From Thiodiazotropha sp040507005 (GTDB taxonomy: Bacteria > Pseudomonadota > Gammaproteobacteria > Chromatiales > Chromatiaceae): 23,262 nt of DNA. A program made the translations under genes and the position numbers. Under the pieces are notes generated by a model. That model saw only the letters and a program-made list of their open reading frames with translations, was not told the DNA's origin and ran no database searches. The stretch spans positions 1 through 23,262 of the forward strand of contig JBEVVS010000142.1 in the NCBI GenBank assembly GCA_040507005.1. The letters are read 5' to 3'. Below are positions 7,250 to 16,401 of this stretch, piece after piece. How positions within the stretch are numbered: position 1 is the stretch's first letter; each line of letters opens with the position of its first letter.

Positions 7250-8137
7250 CTACAAACCTCTCTGCCATTCAGCACGGAAAGCCGTCGACTCGGGGTGTAC
7301 GAGTGCAGCCTGGACCTGCTTCAGCAGCCTTGCTTTATCCTTGTTCAAAACACCTTTGAGGACCAGGTAATTGGATGCGTGATCGCTGCGAAATATTGTC
7401 TTTTCGAGTTCGAGTGTAGACAACATCATCTCCATTTCAGTGAGTAGCTGACGAAGATTCAATGCTTCAAACTCACCGTTATAACCTTGCTCCAGACGTT
7501 GCTGCCCCTTTGGGAAGCTGACAACCAGGGTAGCGAGATATTCCGGCTGAGATTCATTCATCAAAGTTGCCGAATTAAGCGCATGTTGTTCGCTGTAGCG
7601 AACCCCGCCAAGGCCGTTAAGAATCATTACCGAACGCTTGATACCTGCCTGCTGGAGCTTCAACAGGGCGTCCAGAGAGGTTTGCCAGGTCTCACCCTTG
7701 TTGACCCGCTCCAGTACCAGATCGTCACCGGTTTCACAGCCAATATAGACCAGCTCCAATCCCATCTGGCGCAATCTCTGCAACTCATCAACGGACTTGT
7801 TTTTGATATTGCGCGGCAAGCAGTAAGCCGAAACCCGCTGAATCTGAGGAAGATATTCATTGATAGCCTGCATAATCTCATGCAGTCGCCGATAGGAGAG
7901 TGTCATCGCATCACCATCGGCGAGAAACACGCGGCGCACGGGGATATCCATGCTGACGAACTGCTGCAACTCGTTACGGATCTCAGCAATAGGCTTTGGT
8001 TTAAACCTCTTCTGTGGCTCTGTGTACATTTCGCAGAAGGTGCATCTATTCCAGGAACAGCCGTTACTGACCTGCAAGATCAGTGACTGTGCCTCGCTGG
8101 GGGGACGGAAAACAGGTTCTATGTAATTGAGCAACAT
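7250..8137 (-). CDS. radical SAM protein of unknown substrate
   Basis: Radical SAM enzymes use a [4Fe-4S] cluster to cleave S-adenosylmethionine and start radical chemistry. The cluster motif is Cys27, Cys32 and Cys35 in NGCSWNRCTFCEMY. The spacing is CX4CX2C, not the common CX3CX2C. Downstream features fit the half-barrel: FLADGDAM, an AYCLPRNI strand, and ELVYIGCETGDD, which resembles the glycine/glutamate SAM-binding strand, followed by GIKRSVMILNGLGG. The protein is about 295 residues and shows no B12-binding or SPASM domain. I chose the ATG at 8137 (MLLNYIEPVFRPPSE) because conserved-looking sequence begins there. An upstream ATG at 8173 adds 12 unconvincing residues. The frame belongs to the COG1032-like group by impression. 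Substrate unknown. Confidence 0.88.
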   Translation of the reverse strand: MLLNYIEPVFRPPSEAQSLILQVSNGCSWNRCTFCEMYTEPQKRFKPKPIAEIRNELQQFVSMDIPVRRVFLADGDAMTLSYRRLHEIMQAINEYLPQIQRVSAYCLPRNIKNKSVDELQRLRQMGLELVYIGCETGDDLVLERVNKGETWQTSLDALLKLQQAGIKRSVMILNGLGGVRYSEQHALNSATLMNESQPEYLATLVVSFPKGQQRLEQGYNGEFEALNLRQLLTEMEMMLSTLELEKTIFRSDHASNYLVLKGVLNKDKARLLKQVQAALVHPESTAFRAEWQRGL

Positions 8138-8270
8138 CTTTGGGCAAGGCTCTCTGGTTAAAGAAAAAACCATAAATTAACCGGTTGAGCGTCCGTAAGC
8201 AAAGGCTTTACGCCCTAACCCCACCCTAAACTGCAATTCAATCAGGGTTTATAGCACTACATCGATCTCG

Positions 8271-8276
8271 TATAAT
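8271..8276 (+). promoter_or_regulatory. likely -10 element for the DUF2889 gene
   Basis: A perfect TATAAT lies 27 bases before the ATG at 8304. The -35 region (around 8248-8253, TTTATA) is poor. Transcription would begin near 8283, giving a leader of only about 20 bases. Confidence 0.5.
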
Positions 8277-8303
8277 CATCGCTTTTTGCTGGATCTGTCC
8301 GTT

Positions 8304-8873
8304 ATGCCCCTATCCCCCGCTGTTACACGCAAACCCCTGCATACTCGTAAGCTGACACTGCAAGGCTATCTCAGGGACGATAACCTGCTTGATATCGAAG
8401 GCCACCTGGTGGATACCAAACCTTTCGACATCCCGAATACCGATCGCGGCGGCCAGATACGGGCAGGAGAGTCGCTGCACGAGATGTGGATTCGTCTGAC
8501 CCTGGATATGGAGTTCAAAATCATCGCTGCGGAAGCTGTCACCGATTGGGCGCCCTATGATCACTGCCAGGGAGGGACCCGTACATTTCCCAATCTTGTT
8601 GGACAGCAGATAGGCCCCGGCTGGAATAGGCGTGTGAAATCCATACTAGGGGGCACCAAAGGCTGCACCCATATCTCAGAGATGCTTGCACAGATGGCAA
8701 CCACCGCTTTCCAGACATTGAACAGCCTAAAAGATCCGGGTAAACCACATGAGGAGAATCAGGAAAAACCGGTTATTCTCGATACCTGTTTTGCCCTAGC
8801 AAGCGACGGTCCGGTTGTTGAGCGGGAGTGGCCTGAGTTTTACCTGGCCGATGATGAGGAACAGGCTTCTTAA
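8304..8873 (+). CDS. DUF2889 family protein, 189 aa
   Basis: The protein matches the DUF2889 pattern I know: an N-terminal MPLSPAVTRKPLHTRKLTLQ, then RDDNLLDIEGHLVDTKP, GESLHEMWIRLTLD, a central GPGWNRRVK, GGTKGCTHISEML and ATTAFQTLN. These fixed His, Asp, Cys and Gly residues suggest an enzyme or metal site, but no function is established for the family. No signal peptide or membrane helix is present, so it is cytosolic. The ATG at 8304 is preferred over a TTG at 8286. There is no strong ribosome-binding site, and the short leader may explain this. The gene converges with the secreted-protein gene, whose stop codon overlaps its own by a few bases. Confidence 0.88.
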   Translation: MPLSPAVTRKPLHTRKLTLQGYLRDDNLLDIEGHLVDTKPFDIPNTDRGGQIRAGESLHEMWIRLTLDMEFKIIAAEAVTDWAPYDHCQGGTRTFPNLVGQQIGPGWNRRVKSILGGTKGCTHISEMLAQMATTAFQTLNSLKDPGKPHEENQEKPVILDTCFALASDGPVVEREWPEFYLADDEEQAS

Positions 8874-9232
8874 TCGATTATGTTGACGCAGCCTCCACCC
8901 TCGCAACCACCACTAGCGTCATAGACACCTCTGGGGCTGACATAGGAACCACCACCCCAGGAACCGCCACGAGAGCCCTGCGACTGCGCATCCCTGTAGG
9001 TATTTCCTCGATGCATGGGATTATTGGCATTCACCCAGTTGCCATAGCCATCCATCAAATAATCCCCTGGGATGACTTGTCCGTATACCTGAATACTGAG
9101 GGCACACTCCTGCTGACTCATTGGACGCCCATTTATAGTTGCGTTACAGGCTGCAAGAGCAGTCTCTCCAGCGATAATTGTCAGAACCGCCAATACAACA
9201 CGGAAACAAGTCATTCGTTTTTTCGCGGTCAT
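8870..9232 (-). CDS. small secreted Gly-rich protein, 120 aa, unknown function
   Basis: An N-terminal signal peptide (MTAKKRMTCFRVVLAVLTII, likely cleaved after ETALA) leads to a mature protein of about 93 residues. The mature part contains ACNATINGRPMSQQECALSI, then GQVIPGDYLMDGYGNWVN, a glycine/serine-rich linker (SRGGSWGGGSYVS), and a C-terminus with GGCEGGGCVNIID. Four cysteines in two pairs suggest disulfides. The final CVNIID ends exactly at the stop, which may mean the C-terminus matters. I do not recognise a named family. GAGGAG before the ATG supports the start. It overlaps the convergent DUF2889 gene by four bases. Confidence 0.75.
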   Translation of the reverse strand: MTAKKRMTCFRVVLAVLTIIAGETALAACNATINGRPMSQQECALSIQVYGQVIPGDYLMDGYGNWVNANNPMHRGNTYRDAQSQGSRGGSWGGGSYVSPRGVYDASGGCEGGGCVNIID

Positions 9233-9380
9233 TTTGAAATCTCCTCAGTATTAATTCCATTTAAAATGCAACCCATGACAATCCTGTTTAAATGCGTACA
9301 ACACCCAAGCGATAACTCTACACCTGGCCAAAGAAATGTTTCAGGGTAAAATTACCTTTACTTCGATTTTGTCGACGAGT

Positions 9381-9417
9381 TATCGGGTTCGGCCTCAGGT
9401 CTGAGACCAAACCGATA
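9381..9417. repeat. imperfect inverted repeat downstream of the TraB/GumN-family gene
   Basis: TATCGG...GGCCTCAG (9381-9398) pairs with CTGAGACC...CCGATA (9401-9417) through a two-base gap, with one extra base and a few G-T-type mismatches. This gives a stem of about 17 bases. No T-run follows on either strand. It may act in mRNA 3'-end protection or in termination with other factors. Confidence 0.5.
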
Positions 9418-9440
9418 GCCTGCGGTTTCCTGGCTCTCTT

Positions 9441-10307
9441 TCAGTATATTCGATTCACTGTATAGCCCCGCTGGCGCAACAATGAAATCAACCCCTCTTT
9501 ACCAACCAGATGCAGGGTTCCAACAGCGATAAACGCCTTACCCTTTTTAAAAAATGGTTGCATGCGTTCGACCATGCGATGGTTTCTCCGGGTCAGCATC
9601 TGATGCATGACCTTTTCCTGTAAGGCAGGATCGTCGCTCATAGGGTTGGAGAAACTGATCTCAGCCAACTTTTCGAGATCCCTTGCCAAATATGCCTGGG
9701 TCAGCTGTTCATACATTGCCGGGTAACTTTGATACTCATCAAGCACACTATGCAACAACGATTTTTGCTCCTTAAGTGTGAGTGAGGTGAAAACAGATAT
9801 CTGCTCCTCTGGGCTCTCCAATGGCTGAAACTCCTTTGCGCTTGCAACAGCCTTGTTGTAGAGCTGTTTGTCAAGAAACTGGCCACTCACCTGTGGTGGT
9901 GCACTCAAGGTCATGACCACCGCCCATGGCTGTAAAAAGTCTGTCACCTGGGGTGGGACACCCAATGACTGCATTGCCTCCACAGCCTCCTTTGCCATAG
10001 ATTTGCCCACCTGCTGAGTGAGGGTGTCACCCGGTTCTTGCAGCATCATGCTTGCCACTCTGGCGGAGGTCAGTTGATCGAGAGACATCTCCAGCATCAG
10101 GATGTCCGCCTGATCAAAACAGGTTTTTACAGCTTCTGGCAGTTGCGTGACGCGGGGATCCTCACTGTGGATGGTGCCAAACAGACAAGCATCAACATCG
10201 CTCCCTTTAATTTGCCATAAAAGCCCCTGCTCATCGGCAACTCCAACTCTCACCTGGAGCAAACAGATAACCGATATTCTAAGAACGAAGTATGAAATAC
10301 GCCTCAT
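9441..10307 (-). CDS. TraB/GumN family protein, exported
   Basis: The 288-residue protein has a signal peptide (MRRISYFVLRISVICLLQVR, cleavage near VGVA). The TraB/GumN domain follows: LLWQIKGSDVDACLFGTIH (first GxxH motif), PEAVKTCFDQADILMLEM, and near the C-terminus FIAVGTLHLVGKEGLISLL (second GxxH motif) ending in RGYTVNRIY. These two GxxH motifs and the conserved glutamate (LEMS) are the putative metal-binding catalytic residues of this fold, related to Tiki-type metalloproteases. Bacterial substrates are not known. It acts in the periplasm by prediction. The ribosome-binding site is modest (AAGG). The gene stands alone, divergent from the lipoprotein gene at 10629. Confidence 0.92.
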   Translation of the reverse strand: MRRISYFVLRISVICLLQVRVGVADEQGLLWQIKGSDVDACLFGTIHSEDPRVTQLPEAVKTCFDQADILMLEMSLDQLTSARVASMMLQEPGDTLTQQVGKSMAKEAVEAMQSLGVPPQVTDFLQPWAVVMTLSAPPQVSGQFLDKQLYNKAVASAKEFQPLESPEEQISVFTSLTLKEQKSLLHSVLDEYQSYPAMYEQLTQAYLARDLEKLAEISFSNPMSDDPALQEKVMHQMLTRRNHRMVERMQPFFKKGKAFIAVGTLHLVGKEGLISLLRQRGYTVNRIY

Positions 10308-10628
10308 AATTTACCTTTTCTCTGTTTCCTCTGATTCAAATGTCAGCGCCTAGGATTTGAATTAAGAGACTGAAAATCCCAGCAAATACCTCAGACAGCC
10401 TAGCGAAAAGCAGTTTGATAAATCACTGAATTGTTTAGAACATAAAAGTGGCATGTTAAATACTGTGCACATCCATGCTCCATGCATAACAGCTCATTAT
10501 TAGATTATTTTACCTCACAATTATTGCCAATTCTGTAGAAACCCAATTCCCCCTCCACTCAAGCAATTTGATCGATTGCCGAAAACAATAAACAGGAAGT
10601 GTTCAACGGCAACTTTCTGAGATGGGTC
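10308..10628. other. divergent intergenic region
   Basis: This 321-base AT-rich stretch separates the minus-strand TraB/GumN-family gene from the plus-strand lipoprotein gene and should hold promoters for both. I see no consensus promoter pair, no clear operator and no coding frame. Confidence 0.5.
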
Positions 10629-11381
10629 ATGCGCACTGCTTGTGGAATTTTAGGACTTCTCTTCTTCTCGTTATTGATCAATGGCTGTGGTGGTGGCAGC
10701 GGTGGGAGCGGCAGCGGTTCTGACTCTGGCTCCTACATCAACTCAGTTATCTTTACCGACCCTTGGCCGGACGATATCAATGCGGTTTATAGCGTAGTGA
10801 GCATTGACTCCTCCAATGATGCAGAGATTGCACCCGGTGGCGCACCCCCGTATATCGCACCCGTCAACTACCCACCCATAGATGTTATTGGACTTTCGAT
10901 GGGTATAGATGAGGGCTACCTCTATATCCGATTTGATTTTGCCGGTGTCATACCAACTGCTGAAGATCCGATATCCGCCTCCGGTGAAATCGAAGCGCAA
11001 ACAGTCATCGGCCAGAGCATCAGTGTCAATTTCAATTCAGACGGCGATCTCAGTACAGGGGCTGGTGGTGAAGGTATCGACGGTATCGATATCTTTTTCG
11101 CCTTCTCACTCGACTACGGCAACCCGCCCTATGTGTATACAAACTACGGATTTCCAGACGGTGATATTCATCATCATGTGGGTCACTCTGATGGTGAACT
11201 GGGCGAAGGTGGTCCAGGTTACGATCATGCCGTGTTGCGTTTTCTCATATCCGATTTCGCGGACTATTTTCCAAGCGGGGAAACCATCGACTATGGTGGC
11301 TGGTCTGAAGCGGAGAGTGATTTATATCACCACTACGCCTTCGATCCCATGCCCGCCAGCAGCTTCTACATAGAGCCATGA
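10629..11381 (+). CDS. acidic lipoprotein with His-rich loop, unknown function
   Basis: The ATG at 10629 gives MRTACGILGLLFFSLLINGC, a type II signal peptide with lipobox at the cysteine, then a Gly/Ser linker (GGGSGGSGSGS). The mature part is acidic and likely all-beta. It contains VNFNSDGDLSTGAGGEGIDG, an Asp/Gly-rich stretch that looks like a calcium site, and DIHHHVGHSDG, a His cluster that could bind metal. No helix-rich or enzymatic motif is seen. By style it resembles carbohydrate-binding or DOMON-like beta-sandwich lipoproteins, but this is only an impression. A GTG at 10599 could add ten residues, but its AGGA is too close to act as a normal ribosome-binding site. It probably sits on the outer membrane. 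Confidence 0.75.
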   Translation: MRTACGILGLLFFSLLINGCGGGSGGSGSGSDSGSYINSVIFTDPWPDDINAVYSVVSIDSSNDAEIAPGGAPPYIAPVNYPPIDVIGLSMGIDEGYLYIRFDFAGVIPTAEDPISASGEIEAQTVIGQSISVNFNSDGDLSTGAGGEGIDGIDIFFAFSLDYGNPPYVYTNYGFPDGDIHHHVGHSDGELGEGGPGYDHAVLRFLISDFADYFPSGETIDYGGWSEAESDLYHHYAFDPMPASSFYIEP

Positions 11382-11499
11382 TCATCTAAGGACAAAGTAC
11401 CTTGTTGCCGGGCTTGCTATGGCGCCACTGAGAACATACCAACCGCTGGACGAGCTGAAACGCTCTGCAACAATAGCAAAGCCATCCCGATATACTCTA

Positions 11500-13479
11500 C
11501 TAGGACTGTTTTTTCACCCTCTGGCTCAGCAGGTTCGGGATTTCATCTGCCGGCAAGGCCTTTGAATACAAGTAGCCCTGCATGTATTGACAACCCAGCT
11601 GTTGCAACACAAGGCTTTGCTCGTCGGTCTCTACACCTTCGGCGACCACCTCTAATCCCAATGCCTTGCCAAGGGAAAGAATGGCATTCACGAGTGCCGA
11701 CTGTTTATCCTGCTCTACTTCATCAATCTCTTCATCAGGCATATGCAGGTCCGTGATAAACTGCCTGTCGATTTTTAGCTGTCCTATTGGCGCGTTCTGG
11801 ATGGTTGCCAGTGAGGAGTAACCCGTACCAAAGTCATCCACCGAAAAGGTCAGTCCCATATCAGACAGGTGTGCAAGTACACCATCTGCCTCGTCCCCAT
11901 TTTGCAGCAGCAGTGATTCAGTTATCTCAAACACCAGGCATTGCGGACTCACGTCGTAGCGTCCAAGTATCTCTTCCACACGCTCACAGAATGATGCCGA
12001 CTCCAGCTGCTTGGTACTGACATTGATCGAAAATCGGATATCCTTATTGATATTTTCAGATTGCTGCCACTCAGCTATTTGTTTGACTGTATGCTCAATC
12101 ACCCACTCACCCAGCGGTACGATCATACCTGTATCTTCAGCTACCGCGATAAATTTATCGGGGGCCACAAGACCTCGATAGGGATGTTGCCATCTAAGCA
12201 GCGCCTCCAGGGCATGCAATTCCCCGTTAGCTGTAACCTGTGGTTGGTAGTGGAGTTCAAATTGCCCGTCAATCAAGGCCAGGCGCAATTCCGCTTCCAC
12301 AGTCATACGATGACGAGCCGTATCCTGCATACTCACATGAAAAAACCGCACCAGTCCGCGGCCATCATTTTTTGCCTGATACATTGCCGTATCTGACTGA
12401 CGAACGACATCATTCATGGTATCACTCTGAGCGAACGGAAATATGCTTATTCCCATACTCACAGTTACCTGAAACATATGTTCCAGCACGACAATCGGCT
12501 CAGACAGGGACTCATTGATATGTTCAGCAAAGCGTTGCGCCTTTACGGCCATGACATTCTTATCTGAATGCTGCTCTGCCAGCAAGACCACGAACTCATC
12601 CCCTCCCATCCTGGCCAACATATCCTCACGTCGGATATGGGTACGCAGTCGCTGGGTAAATTCCATGAGCAATTGGTCACCGGCGTGATGGCCCAGTGAA
12701 TCATTGACATTCTTGAATCGATCGAGATCCATAAAAAGCAGCGCACCATAGCTATTTTGTCGCCTGGCAAGGTGCAGAGAGTTCTCAAGCTGATCATAGA
12801 GTGTTGCACGATTAGGCACACCGGTAAGGGCATCATGATGTGCCTGATAATGGATCCTCTCCTCCGACTTTTTCAGCTCGGTTACATCACTTATCACCAC
12901 CAACAATGTCTCCGACCATTTTGCGTTTTTTGCTGTCTCGTTATTCTGTTCGATGCGGCGGCCGCGAATTCTGCCAACAAAATTTTCTGCGGGGTTACTC
13001 TCGTCCAGCTGGTTAAAGGCTATATCGATGTGCTTCTCTTCTGGTTGTTTTGCAAAGGCGTTGAATCGGCTTCTGAATATGCCTTGATCATGCGGCAGCA
13101 TGTATTCCACAATTGCCCGCCCAGTCAATGTGTATTTCTCGACACCCAACATGTTGGCGAGCATTTGGTTGGCGCGAATGATGATACCCTTATCATCCAG
13201 ACTGGCGTAGCCGATGGGGGCCTCGTTATAGAGATCAAGATATTGCTGATGGGTATACTCCAGCCTCGCTTGGGCCTGGCGTAACTCTTCATTCTGCAGT
13301 TCCAGCTCTATCTGATGTACATGCAGTTCCTGTAACAACTTATCCCTGTCGGCCAACTTGCGTTCAAACTGCGTTCTCCGCTGGCTGCGCGCGATATCTT
13401 CCGCCCGATCGCGCATGAACTGATTATGGACTACGCCGGATTTATCTTTATCCTCTTCACTCACAAAAAAATCACTCAA
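11500..13479 (-). CDS. PAS-GGDEF-EAL bifunctional c-di-GMP protein
   Basis: This cytosolic 659-residue protein probably makes and degrades c-di-GMP. Residues 45-75 form a coiled coil with LHVHQIELELQNEELRQAQ, a linker often found before PAS domains. A PAS domain spans about 78-205. The GGDEF domain (about 210-375) has GGDEF at 292-296 and an inhibitory RxxD site (Arg283-Asp286) five residues before it. The EAL domain (about 390-650) keeps Glu425 (EAL), Asn486, Glu518, Asp548-Asp549 (DDFGTGYSS), Lys569, Glu614, Glu617 and Gln634. Both activities are therefore predicted intact. The frame starts at a TTG touching the stop codon of the CheB-CheR gene. A GTG at 13464 is an alternative. Translational coupling with the upstream gene is likely. 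Confidence 0.93.
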   Translation of the reverse strand: MSDFFVSEEDKDKSGVVHNQFMRDRAEDIARSQRRTQFERKLADRDKLLQELHVHQIELELQNEELRQAQARLEYTHQQYLDLYNEAPIGYASLDDKGIIIRANQMLANMLGVEKYTLTGRAIVEYMLPHDQGIFRSRFNAFAKQPEEKHIDIAFNQLDESNPAENFVGRIRGRRIEQNNETAKNAKWSETLLVVISDVTELKKSEERIHYQAHHDALTGVPNRATLYDQLENSLHLARRQNSYGALLFMDLDRFKNVNDSLGHHAGDQLLMEFTQRLRTHIRREDMLARMGGDEFVVLLAEQHSDKNVMAVKAQRFAEHINESLSEPIVVLEHMFQVTVSMGISIFPFAQSDTMNDVVRQSDTAMYQAKNDGRGLVRFFHVSMQDTARHRMTVEAELRLALIDGQFELHYQPQVTANGELHALEALLRWQHPYRGLVAPDKFIAVAEDTGMIVPLGEWVIEHTVKQIAEWQQSENINKDIRFSINVSTKQLESASFCERVEEILGRYDVSPQCLVFEITESLLLQNGDEADGVLAHLSDMGLTFSVDDFGTGYSSLATIQNAPIGQLKIDRQFITDLHMPDEEIDEVEQDKQSALVNAILSLGKALGLEVVAEGVETDEQSLVLQQLGCQYMQGYLYSKALPADEIPNLLSQRVKKQS

Positions 13480-16401
13480 CTAATTAGATGACTTCAATAG
13501 TCCTACAAACCAATGGCGCCGACCGATGATCATTTCCGCGACCGAGAGTATTTGACTAATCAAGCTTCCATCCTTGCGCCTCACCGTTATTTCTCTGCTA
13601 GTACCCACGATTTCAGATTTACCGCCTTTAAGATAGTCATCGATATATTTATCATGCTCACCGGCCACCTCGTTCGGCATCAGCATGGAAACATTTTTAC
13701 CCAATAGAGCGTCCTCCTCGTAACCGACCAACTCGATTAGCGCATCATTCACCTCTTGAATAAGCCCCTTTTCATTAATCAGTACATAAGCATCGGTGAC
13801 ACTCAGTAATGTCTCCATACGCATGGTTCGCTCAACCAGGTCGTTGCGCACCTTTCTCAAACTGCTGGTATTGATGAAGGTAAAAACCACACCAGAAAAG
13901 GTATCGGGCGCAATCTGGTAGGGAAACACCCGCAACAGAATCTCCTCACCATCACCGGTTGTGATATTCCCCCGCTCCAGAACTGTCCCACTCTCCTGAA
14001 CACTCTTTGCCATCTCAATCACGTCAACGCCTTTCAACTTATGTGAGAGATGACTCAGGGGACGGCCGATATCCTGGTCCAGGATCTGAAAGAGATTCGA
14101 TATCTCAGGGGTGAATCTGCGGATATCCAGGTTTTCATCGAGGAACAGGGTTGCAACCCTGGTATTGCAAAGCAGGTTGTCCAGGTCGTTATTGACCTCA
14201 GTCAATTCAGTGATCTTACCCTGATATTCCGAGTTAACCGTGTACAGCTCTTCATTGACCGATTGCAGCTCCTCGTTGGTACTTTGCAACTCCTCATTAC
14301 TGGCAAGCAACTCCTCATTGGTCGCCTGCAGCTCCTCGTTTGATGTCTCCAGTTCTTCAACCGTCGCCTGCAGATTTTCCCGGGTAAATTGAAGTTCATT
14401 TTCCAGATCGATTATACGTTGTTGCGCTTCTTTACCAACGTTATAGGTCTCTGGCGCAGAGGTATCCGGACCGGGAGACGAACGAACCTCTTCGATGAAG
14501 ATCGCAATCAGCATCACCTGTTGCTTTTTTGTAGGCAAAGGCTTGAGGCGCATGTTGACGATCTTATGCAGACCATTATTGTTCAAGTGTATATTCGAAT
14601 AGATCAGCTCCTCCTTGCTTTTGAAGACCTTCTGTAGACCCGTGGTCAAGGGTATAGCCAAATCCTTGATGGCCAGCTTGGATACATCATTGATAACCTT
14701 ACCTGTGGAAAAATGCAGATACTCCTTCGCATCTCCCGCCACATGCATCAGCTCCAGAGTCTCACTCACCACCATACAGAAAGGCAGATAGTCACCGGCA
14801 ACACCCTCCACCAGGCGTTCAAGCAGCCGCTCCTCTTCGTGGATCCGTGTGGTTACACCCCGACCGACCATGCGATTGGCACTGTGCCAACGTTTGGCAT
14901 CGAAACTGAGGGCGGGCTCCGACAACTCCGTTTGCCGTCGGCGTCCCTTGGATTGGTAGATACGCCACTTGTGATCCAGGGGATCGAAATACTCGGCCAT
15001 TTCTCCCGTAGTTTCACTGCTGCCGAGGAACAGAATACCCCTGGGATTGAGCGCGAAATTGAATAGATCCAACACCCGTTTCTGTAGAACCGGCTGCAGA
15101 TAGATGAGCAGGTTACGGCAACTTACCAGATCGATATTGGTAAAGGGTGGATCCTTGACCAGATTGTGCTGGGCAAATACAACCATCTCCCTGACCTGTC
15201 GACTGATATAGAAACCATCATCTTTTCGATAGAAATACTTGGTCAGTAGGCTAGTCTCGATATCCGCCACCGCGCTCTCAGCGAATACACCCGCGCTGGC
15301 GGTTACGATGGCCTCCCGATCCACATCTGTGGCGAATATCTTCACATCGGTATGCAGATCCTCCCTCTCCATCACCTCGCAACAGAGGATAGCCAGACTA
15401 TAGGCCTCTTCACCGGTCGAACAACCTGTCACCCAGAGCCGCATCTTGTCGTCCTTGGCGTCTTGCATCAGCTTCGGAAGATACTTTGACAGGATGGCAT
15501 CGAAGGCCTCTGGATCACGAAAAAAGCTTGTGACGCCAATCAACAGATCTTTATGCAGGCTATTGAGCTCGACAGGATAACTCTCGAGAAATCGCACGTA
15601 GTCGTTGAGTTCATGGATCTGGTTGACCGCCATGCGACGCTCGATACGGCGAATAATGGTTGTGGGTTTATAGTAGGTGAAGTCGATCTTATTGCCTTCC
15701 CGCAGCAACGCGAAGATACGCGTCACGCCATCCTCATCGGTCAGCACGCTGCTGGTATATTCATCCTTGGTGGCAAAGGGGTGCTTCAGATAAGAGAGCA
15801 GCTGTGCGGGCATCTCTTCCGGTGGCAATATATAGTCCACCAATCCCGTCGCGATAGCACTGCGTGGCATACCGTCAAAGGCGGCCGTCTCCTCCACCTG
15901 CACCATAGCCATGCCAAGCTCTTCCTTGATGGCACGAATGCCACTGGTGCCATCACTTCCCGTACCCGAGAGTACGATGGCTATCGCCTTGGCCCCCTGA
16001 TCTTCGGCCAGGGAACGGAAAAAGATGTCGATGGGCAGGTTGATACCCCGTGCATCCCTGTCCTGCTCGGAAAGAATGATACGGCCGTGAAACAACCTGA
16101 GATTCTTATTGGGGGGGATCAGATAGACTGAGTTCATCTCAACCCGCATACCATCCTCAGCCCTTCGTACCGGCATGTGGGTCCGTTTTGAAAGCAGTTC
16201 CGCCATCAGGCTTTTATGGTCGGGAGAGAGATGTTGAATCACCACAAATGCCACACCGCTGTCCGGTGGCATGGTCTTGAAAAAGGCCTCGATGGCCTCC
16301 AATCCCCCTGCTGAAGCGCCAATTCCTACTATATGGGTAGGTTTAGCCTGTTCGTCATTTTCCTCTGAAAGTACCGACTCGGACCCGACTTCATCATTCA
16401 T
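13480..16401 (-). CDS. CheB-CheR fusion with coiled coil and two PAS domains
   Basis: One polypeptide of about 973 residues joins both enzymes of chemoreceptor adaptation. The CheB methylesterase (about 22-205) keeps Ser30 (GIGASAGG), His57 (IQHLSPDH) and Asp150 (GTGSDGT). It lacks the receiver domain of classical CheB. The CheR methyltransferase (about 220-485) has the SAM-binding GCSTGEEAYSLA, ATDVD and the SCRNLLIY motif. A long coiled coil of NEELQ/TNEEL heptads covers about 665-745, followed by a PAS-like domain (about 747-850) and a C-terminal PAS (about 865-973). I chose the ATG at 16401, with GGGTGAG upstream, over a GTG at 16413. No receptor, CheA or CheW gene is nearby. It is cotranscribed with the GGDEF-EAL gene. 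Confidence 0.93.
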   Translation of the reverse strand: MNDEVGSESVLSEENDEQAKPTHIVGIGASAGGLEAIEAFFKTMPPDSGVAFVVIQHLSPDHKSLMAELLSKRTHMPVRRAEDGMRVEMNSVYLIPPNKNLRLFHGRIILSEQDRDARGINLPIDIFFRSLAEDQGAKAIAIVLSGTGSDGTSGIRAIKEELGMAMVQVEETAAFDGMPRSAIATGLVDYILPPEEMPAQLLSYLKHPFATKDEYTSSVLTDEDGVTRIFALLREGNKIDFTYYKPTTIIRRIERRMAVNQIHELNDYVRFLESYPVELNSLHKDLLIGVTSFFRDPEAFDAILSKYLPKLMQDAKDDKMRLWVTGCSTGEEAYSLAILCCEVMEREDLHTDVKIFATDVDREAIVTASAGVFAESAVADIETSLLTKYFYRKDDGFYISRQVREMVVFAQHNLVKDPPFTNIDLVSCRNLLIYLQPVLQKRVLDLFNFALNPRGILFLGSSETTGEMAEYFDPLDHKWRIYQSKGRRRQTELSEPALSFDAKRWHSANRMVGRGVTTRIHEEERLLERLVEGVAGDYLPFCMVVSETLELMHVAGDAKEYLHFSTGKVINDVSKLAIKDLAIPLTTGLQKVFKSKEELIYSNIHLNNNGLHKIVNMRLKPLPTKKQQVMLIAIFIEEVRSSPGPDTSAPETYNVGKEAQQRIIDLENELQFTRENLQATVEELETSNEELQATNEELLASNEELQSTNEELQSVNEELYTVNSEYQGKITELTEVNNDLDNLLCNTRVATLFLDENLDIRRFTPEISNLFQILDQDIGRPLSHLSHKLKGVDVIEMAKSVQESGTVLERGNITTGDGEEILLRVFPYQIAPDTFSGVVFTFINTSSLRKVRNDLVERTMRMETLLSVTDAYVLINEKGLIQEVNDALIELVGYEEDALLGKNVSMLMPNEVAGEHDKYIDDYLKGGKSEIVGTSREITVRRKDGSLISQILSVAEMIIGRRHWFVGLLKSSN

